Shown one piece after another: positions 54,133-59,236 of a stretch of DNA of 59,236 bases (position 1 is the stretch's first letter; the number at the start of each line of letters is the position of its first letter). The DNA is taken from assembly GCA_030754235.1 (NCBI GenBank), contig JASMAS010000109.1:1-59236 (forward strand), in the 5' to 3' direction. Source of the stretch: Litorilituus sp. (lineage in GTDB: Bacteria > Pseudomonadota > Gammaproteobacteria > Enterobacterales > Alteromonadaceae). Both the position numbers and the translations under genes were made by a program. A model generated the notes under the pieces. It was not told the origin of the DNA and made no database searches. It worked only from the letters and a program-made list of their open reading frames with translations.

Positions 54133-55248
54133 TTAACTTAAACTTGCTAGTGCTTTTTTGTTAAAAGGCGCAATTTCGTTTTCTTTTTGATCTCGTATTT
54201 TATGAACCCATTGTGGATCCACCAACAACGCACGACCAATTGCCACTAGATCAAACTCATTATTGTTTAATCGTTCTAATAAACCATTGATATTGGTTGG
54301 GTTAGAAGTGCCCGAAAGATCTGTATTACCTTCGCCAATAAAGTCTTCATCTAAACCGACACTACCCACTGTAATGACTGGCTTGTTGGTTAACTTTTTT
54401 GTCCAACCTGCTAAATTTAACGATGAACCTTCAAACTCTGGCAACCAAAATCGACGAGTACTGGCGTGGAAAATATCGACACCGGCATTAGATAATAAGG
54501 TTAATAGGCTGGCTAGTTCTTCAGGTGTTTCCGCTAACTTGGCATCATAGTCTTGTTGCTTCCACTGTGAGAATCTAAAAATGATGGGGAAACTTTCACC
54601 AACAGCAGTGCGTATTGCTTCAATAATTTCAACGGCAAAACGGGCTCGTTTCTCTAAAGAGCCACCATATTCATCGTTTCGGTGATTGGTGCCCTGCCAT
54701 AAAAACTGGTCTATTAAGTAGCCATGAGCCCCATGTATTTCTATAGCATCAAAACCAATCGTTTTAGCATCAACCGCGGCTTGAGCAAATGAAGCCACAA
54801 CCTCATTAATATCTTCTTTACTCATCGCCACACCATTTTCTGCTCCGGGCTTAAATAAACCAGACGGACTATAAGCAGGAACTGATTTGTCAGGGCCAAC
54901 ACCCAGCTTTCTTACCGCGCCAACATGCCAAAGTTGTGGCGCAATTTTACCGCCTGCTTTATGCACTTCATCTACAACATGTTGCCAGCCAGCTAAAGCT
55001 TCGTCACCATAAATCGCGGGCACTCTTTCATAGCCATTTGCCGCTTTATGCGAAATAAAAGTCCCTTCAGTAATGATTAAACCAACATCACCTTCTGCAC
55101 GGCGTCGGTAATAATCAGCTACTTCAGGGCTTGGAATATAGTTAGGTGAAAATGTTCTGGTCATCGGTGCCATTACAGTACGATTTTTTAGTGATAGTCC
55201 TTTATGGGTATATGACTCAAACAGTTTGTTTAATTTGTTATTGCTCAT
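54133..55248 (-). CDS. NADH:flavin oxidoreductase, Old Yellow Enzyme family
   Basis: 371 residues. An FMN barrel with MAPMTRTF, GLIITEGTFIS, IEIHGAHGYLIDQFLWQGTN (catalytic His and nearby segment) and NDEYGGSLEKRARF. OYE enzymes reduce alpha,beta-unsaturated carbonyls. It lies in the same strand series as the acyl-CoA genes and may process an unsaturated intermediate. Substrate cannot be told. Confidence 0.88.
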   Translation of the reverse strand: MSNNKLNKLFESYTHKGLSLKNRTVMAPMTRTFSPNYIPSPEVADYYRRRAEGDVGLIITEGTFISHKAANGYERVPAIYGDEALAGWQHVVDEVHKAGGKIAPQLWHVGAVRKLGVGPDKSVPAYSPSGLFKPGAENGVAMSKEDINEVVASFAQAAVDAKTIGFDAIEIHGAHGYLIDQFLWQGTNHRNDEYGGSLEKRARFAVEIIEAIRTAVGESFPIIFRFSQWKQQDYDAKLAETPEELASLLTLLSNAGVDIFHASTRRFWLPEFEGSSLNLAGWTKKLTNKPVITVGSVGLDEDFIGEGNTDLSGTSNPTNINGLLERLNNNEFDLVAIGRALLVDPQWVHKIRDQKENEIAPFNKKALASLS

Positions 55249-55320
55249 GTTGTTTCCTCAATTTTAATTTTGTCTTTATTTGTGGCTATGTAGTGGTGTA
55301 AGTTGTTGACTGATAGCCGC

Positions 55321-56088
55321 TTAGCACAGTAAATACCCACCATCAACATTAATACAAGTACCTGTAGTATAGCTTGATGCGTTAGAGACTAAATAGAGCA
55401 CAGTGCCCGTCATCTCCTCTGGTTTCGCTATACGTTTCATTGGCACGTGCGCCATAAGTTGTTCATGAATTTTCGGGTTGTTCACCAAAGTAGACGCAAA
55501 CTTAGTGTCTGTTCCTCCTGGCAATAAAGCATTCACACGAATATTAAATTGTGCACATTCTTTGGCAAACGTTTTGGTCATTGAAATAACCGCAGCTTTG
55601 GTAATAGAATAAATTCCCTGGTAATCGCCCGGAATAACACCATTAACCGAAGCAACATTGACAATGACACCACCGCCGGATTTTTTCATCAGCTTTGCGC
55701 ACATACTAGACATAAAGAAGTAACCGCGAATATTCACATCAACGGTTTTTTGAAATGCCAGTAAATCTGTATCAAGTACATGACCAAAATAAGGGTTAGT
55801 CGCCGCATTATTTATTAAAATATCTAATCTACCGTGTTCATCTAAGATGTTTTCAACTAATGATTCAATTTGCTCTATGTCTCCAATATGACAAGGCATA
55901 GTTTGAGCACTCCCCCCCGCGGCAACAATACTCTCTACAACGGCCTGACAGCCTTCAACTTTTCTACTTGAAACAATGACATGAGCACCATATTCCGCCA
56001 GCAATCTAGCAATATGTTCACCAATTCCACGACTTGCGCCAGTGACTAGCGCTATTTTTCCTGATAAATCAAACAACGATTCTTTCAT
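55321..56088 (-). CDS. Short-chain dehydrogenase/reductase
   Basis: 255 residues. The motifs TGASRGIGEHIARLL, NNAATNPYFGH, IVNVASVNG and YSITK are those of a classical SDR. Residues SSRK after strand 2 suggest NADP(H). It is 24 bases after the histidine phosphatase and 72 before the OYE gene. Related proteins occur beside ACAD10/11-like pairs. Confidence 0.88.
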   Translation of the reverse strand: MKESLFDLSGKIALVTGASRGIGEHIARLLAEYGAHVIVSSRKVEGCQAVVESIVAAGGSAQTMPCHIGDIEQIESLVENILDEHGRLDILINNAATNPYFGHVLDTDLLAFQKTVDVNIRGYFFMSSMCAKLMKKSGGGVIVNVASVNGVIPGDYQGIYSITKAAVISMTKTFAKECAQFNIRVNALLPGGTDTKFASTLVNNPKIHEQLMAHVPMKRIAKPEEMTGTVLYLVSNASSYTTGTCINVDGGYLLC

Positions 56089-56112
56089 TATTTTTTCCTA
56101 TATTTTTTATCA

Positions 56113-56835
56113 CTATCTAAACGTAATCCAGTCTTCACCAGATTGGGTGAGGTGGCTATAATTGTTAAAATAATCTACTGACAAGCTGTTTTCACAGAAC
56201 AATAACTTGCTGACAGACGTGTTACGTAATTGCTGGCTAATCGCTATTGTTTGTTGATCTGACAAGCCTAATATATGCTGAATCAAAATGGAAATTGTGC
56301 CACCTGAGGTAAAAATAACAATATCATTGTGCTTGGCTAGAAACGCTTCTTGCTGTTTACTTTCTAAATACTGACTAATCACTTCATATAGTGCTGTTAC
56401 ACATCGCTCTTTAAAATCTGACCAAAGCTCGTAATACTGCCCCGACTCTTTACAAGAAATCCATTGTGCCAATGCTAGAGAAAAGTTTTTCTGTAACTTT
56501 TGATTAGCTTGAGGTTGACTGGCAAATTGCGCGATCATATGTGCAAAGCCATGCCATTGTTGGTGATAATTTTTCAAAATATCAACATGGTCAAATTCGT
56601 TGAATCCTGCGTGTATTTTTATGGAAGTATCACAAGGCCCTGCACCTTGTTGGAAGTATTCAAAGGTTTGAATATGACGTGATAGGCTCCCTGAATAACA
56701 CAGAGTATTACTAGCGAAGTTCTGCCAAAATGCTCCCAAAATACGAGCCTGATCACAGCCTTTTTCTGATAATTGATCATAATCAACAGCACCAAATGAT
56801 GCCTGACCATGACGAACCAAGTAAATTGCCGCCAT
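56113..56835 (-). CDS. Histidine phosphatase family protein
   Basis: The ATG at 56835 gives 240 residues beginning MAAIYLVRHGQASFG, with the RHG phospho-enzyme motif. A second catalytic His lies in FTSGGTIS region. Phosphoglycerate-mutase-like phosphatases of this type act on small phosphorylated molecules. First gene of the minus-strand cluster. Removing the phosphate introduced by the APH-fold kinase is a possible role, which is inference. Confidence 0.8.
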   Translation of the reverse strand: MAAIYLVRHGQASFGAVDYDQLSEKGCDQARILGAFWQNFASNTLCYSGSLSRHIQTFEYFQQGAGPCDTSIKIHAGFNEFDHVDILKNYHQQWHGFAHMIAQFASQPQANQKLQKNFSLALAQWISCKESGQYYELWSDFKERCVTALYEVISQYLESKQQEAFLAKHNDIVIFTSGGTISILIQHILGLSDQQTIAISQQLRNTSVSKLLFCENSLSVDYFNNYSHLTQSGEDWITFR

Positions 56836-56936
56836 ATTAATAACCACATTCCAGTATGAGTATTGTCATTGCTTTGTTTACAAAGGATAAATACTTTAAG
56901 CTTTGATTGTGAGTAGTCATATATTCTCTCGGATCT

Positions 56937-56968
56937 TATCAAGATCAAATACCTTTGATACTTGACTA
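56937..56968. promoter_or_regulatory. Inverted repeat between the cluster and its LysR gene
   Basis: ATCAAATACCTTTGAT (56944-56959) is a perfect 6+4+6 inverted repeat. It extends with TATCAAG on the left and CTTGACTA on the right, allowing one gap. It lies in the divergent region, 102 bases upstream of the histidine phosphatase and about 105 before the LysR start, where LysR-type regulators bind. Confidence 0.5.
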
Positions 56969-57072
56969 TGTTATCCTCGTATTCTAAATTAAACAAATGA
57001 ATAGTAATAATCACCCTCCATTCAAATTACGAATAGTGGTTTTCAATAAAATAAAATCAGGAATTAGCCAAG

Positions 57073-57975
57073 TTGAAAATAGATTTGAATTTATTTGTAG
57101 TCTTTGATGCTATTTATTGTGAAGGAAACATTACCAAAGCAGCATCTACACTTAACTTATCTCAACCGGCTGTCAGCCACTCATTAAGAAAGTTGCGCAG
57201 ACAATTTGACGACCCTTTATTTGTAAGACACGGAAATGAAATGCGGCCCACAGCCGTTGCCAGAAATGTTATTGCGGATGTGCGTGAATCTTTGCATATG
57301 TTGAAAATATGCTTGGTACAGTCAAAAACATTTGAGCCAAGCACGTCAAGAAAAGAATTTTCTATTTCCTTACATGCCTCATTAGAGGCAGCATATTTGC
57401 CCCCTTTAGTAAAAGGCATTGGGCAAGATGCGCCGAATATTAACTTGCAAACCACCCGACGAGTACGCGGCAAGGAACTGGAAAAAAAACTAGCTAGTGG
57501 TGATATTGATCTGGCTATTGATGCTTTGATCCCTGTTGATAAAAATGTAATGCTCACGCAAATTGATAGTGATGAGTTAGTAGTCATTGCACGTAAAGAT
57601 CATACGATTATTGGTAAAGAATTAAGCTTAAAAACCTACCTCAGCCTAAAGCATGTTTTAGTTTCTTCACGCTCAAAAGGCCTAGGAATTGAAGATTACG
57701 AATTGGGAAGATTAGGTATGCAGCGCGAAATTGCACTGCGTTGTCAACATAACCTTAGTGCCTGTCAGGTGGTCATGGAGAGTGATATGATACTTACTTT
57801 ACCCAAGACTGCTGCAACTATGTACAGCAATATGTTAAATATTACCATTCACCCTCTTCCTGTAAAACTGCCTAATATTGATGCGCATTTATATTGGCAC
57901 GAGAATGTAGATAACGACCCTTCAAATAGGTGGTTGCGAGAGAAGGTTATCAGCACTTTGTTATCAACTCTTTAA
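57073..57975 (+). CDS. LysR-family transcriptional regulator
   Basis: 300 residues starting at TTG 57073 (AGGAATTAG just upstream). Winged helix at 1-65: ITKAASTLNLSQPAVSHSLRKLRRQFDDPLF, of which the AASTLNLSQPAVSHSLRKLR helix-turn-helix is diagnostic. The C-terminal two-lobed effector domain follows. It is divergent from the six-gene acyl-CoA cluster and probably regulates it. The HTH resembles NodD/LeuO-type members; the inducer is unknown. Confidence 0.9.
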   Translation: MKIDLNLFVVFDAIYCEGNITKAASTLNLSQPAVSHSLRKLRRQFDDPLFVRHGNEMRPTAVARNVIADVRESLHMLKICLVQSKTFEPSTSRKEFSISLHASLEAAYLPPLVKGIGQDAPNINLQTTRRVRGKELEKKLASGDIDLAIDALIPVDKNVMLTQIDSDELVVIARKDHTIIGKELSLKTYLSLKHVLVSSRSKGLGIEDYELGRLGMQREIALRCQHNLSACQVVMESDMILTLPKTAATMYSNMLNITIHPLPVKLPNIDAHLYWHENVDNDPSNRWLREKVISTLLSTL

Positions 57976-58233
57976 TGCTATTTATTATTTGAGCAAGCAA
58001 AATTATTTTAGAGTATAGTCAGTATGCTAGATAATTAATTTTTGAACTGGCGGGACGAATTTTATAACAATCTCACTAACTATGTGATCATTTCTACTTG
58101 CTATAATCACCCACAACATCGTTATTTATTTAATAATTAGAGTAACTAGTTATTGAAATAAAAGCCTTATATTTGGCAATTTTATCTACCCGTATAAAAG
58201 AGAACACGTAATTAATGAAACTGGCATTAGTCT

Positions 58234-58626
58234 TTATTGTAGTTTTGTTTTCAACCAACACTTGGCTTTTTCTGTTGAGGTAAAAAATTCATGCTCCAAT
58301 GCGGCTTCCTTATAAACTTCTTTACACATTTTTTGAGTTGTTAATGGCGTTTCACTTTGAGATAAGTTTACCGCAATAGCGCAAGCTTTTCCCTTCTTAA
58401 TAAATTCTGTATGGAAATCTTTTGCTTCATGAACTGCGATAGTTTCCCCAATAGGTATTAATAGCACTGCATATTTATCTAAAGCAGAGTTAATTATTGT
58501 CATGACTAGCTCCTGATGAAGAGCTTCAAAATATTCAAGATTCCAAGGGCCTGTACTTTCAACAATAATAATATCACCTTCAACTGATATTTTTGTCTGT
58601 CCATGAGTAGAAAAGGAAAAATGCAT
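58234..58626 (-). CDS. Hypothetical STAS-like protein, 130 aa
   Basis: Short protein with alternating strands and helices (IIIVESTGPWNLEYFEALHQ, YAVLLIPIGETIAVHEA). The layout resembles SpoIIAA/STAS-like anti-anti-sigma folds, but no conserved Ser motif is obvious. Not recognised by name. It stands alone between the LysR gene and IS DNA, in a region that may be accessory. The ribosome binding site (CGGTGAAA) is moderate. Confidence 0.5.
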   Translation of the reverse strand: MHFSFSTHGQTKISVEGDIIIVESTGPWNLEYFEALHQELVMTIINSALDKYAVLLIPIGETIAVHEAKDFHTEFIKKGKACAIAVNLSQSETPLTTQKMCKEVYKEAALEHEFFTSTEKAKCWLKTKLQ

Positions 58627-58703
58627 TTTTCACCGAATTTATTTACTTTAAGTTCATGATAGTTTGTTAACGGCGTTTTTCAAAGCAGTTGTCGCCTAAA
58701 TAG

Positions 58704-59006
58704 TTAAGCAGCTTCTTTATCTTGCTCTGGATTTAGCTCCACAGCGCCTATTGGCTAACAGTTTCTTTCATTTTTTGACCACCGCTCAGGGTGCTCATTT
58801 CTTTTCTCTTGGTATAACGATTTTCGTTTCGCCAATATTTCAACATCAAGACCTTCATGCCTTTGATTGGGCGTGACAAACTTGATCCTGCTATGGCGAT
58901 GCTCATTGTTGTACCAATCAACGAACTCTTTTACCCATTCTCGTGATTCACCTAAGGATTTAAACGCCTCTGGCGGTTCAGCTTTACGATTGTCTATCTT
59001 CATCAC
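58704..59006 (-). pseudogene. IS3-family transposase remnant, C-terminal part, with in-frame stop
   Basis: On the minus strand the end of an IS3-type OrfB (rve core) is recognisable: AREWVKEF-like ESREWVKEFVDWYNNEHRHS, RIKFVTPNQRHEG and HPERWSKNERN. A TAG at 58755-58757 interrupts, but the same frame continues PIGAVELNPEQDKEAA to a TAA at 58704-58706, as in intact relatives (RNW-x-PIGxVxLNPE). The N-terminal two thirds, including the DDE residues, are missing. The first residues (MMKIDN) come from the abutting sequence. Confidence 0.7.
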
Positions 59007-59236
59007 GCAACTACCACAGTGTTGCCGATAATATCGTTGACCAGCAATTTAATCCCAATCAAGCTAATCAAATTTGGGCTGGTGACGTGACGTACCTTCG
59101 TACGGGGCAAGGCTGGATGTATCTAGCTGTTGTGATGGATTTATATTCCCGCCGTATTATTGGCTGGTCAATCCATAAACGTATGACGGTTGATTTAGTT
59201 GAGCGAGCGATGCAAATGGCGCTGAACCTAAGACGA
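59006..59236 (+). mobile_element. IS3-family OrfB (second, different element), cut by window end
   Basis: A plus-strand frame reads NYHSVADNIVDQQFNPNQAN, QIWAGDVTYLRTGQGWMYLA and VVMDLYSRRIIGWSIHKRMT, then LVERAMQMALNLRR to the window edge. WAGDVTYL carries the first catalytic Asp and VVMDLYSRRIIGW is the classic IS3 integrase-core strand. It begins where the minus-strand remnant ends, so two IS3-type elements in opposite orientation meet near 59006. Confidence 0.8.

Overview
The window is an AT-rich gammaproteobacterial chromosome segment. It most likely comes from a Colwellia-like marine Alteromonadales. The evidence is the close match of ArcA, GltB/GltD, ParC/ParE and TolC to the gammaproteobacterial forms, the conserved tolC / nudF-yqiB-cpdA-yqiA-parE block, an ArcA gene next to a free Hpt protein as in Shewanella-type Arc systems, and low GC. 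The genus is inferred; no rRNA or tRNA gene was seen. Both edges lie in insertion-sequence DNA: an IS4-type transposase tail on the left, and two unrelated IS3-type fragments facing each other on the right.

Left part (1-9.1 kb): after the IS tail and a MITE-like repeat comes a 40-residue membrane protein with a perfect FNR-type site upstream. Next, on the minus strand, is a probable zinc-uptake unit. Two Zur-like boxes precede a small Cys-containing protein, a His/Asp-rich TonB-dependent receptor (ZnuD-like) and a methyltransferase. It is followed by a four-gene operon: dapA, dapD, a PLP decarboxylase and a succinylglutamate-desuccinylase/aspartoacylase-type hydrolase. A lysine riboswitch with a downstream terminator precedes this operon. 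This is the most distinctive metabolic locus in the window.

Middle part (9.2-38.3 kb): rsmC; a histidine kinase, arcA and hptA (convergent with arcA); folE2; gltB-gltD; an NhaC-type antiporter; folA; feoA-feoB (Fur and FNR sites); parC; an overlapping pair of GGDEF proteins; parE-yqiA-cpdA-yqiB-nudF; and the divergent tolC. Most of this is housekeeping.

Right part (38.7-59.2 kb): a lipid A acyltransferase followed by a TcpQ/PilL-like membrane protein, and glnE. Then comes an eight-gene envelope-stress/polyamine cluster: lipoprotein, double DUF350, membrane spermidine-synthase-like protein, YjfI, PspA-like YjfJ, YjfK and a small ribbon-helix-helix-like protein. Its two halves share a GACATA-N-TATGTC palindrome in their upstream regions, a candidate common operator. 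Next is an acyl-CoA catabolic cluster: crotonase, SDR, a phosphotransferase plus acyl-CoA dehydrogenase pair resembling a split ACAD10/11, an Old Yellow Enzyme, a second SDR, a histidine phosphatase and a divergent LysR regulator. The window ends in broken IS3 sequence.
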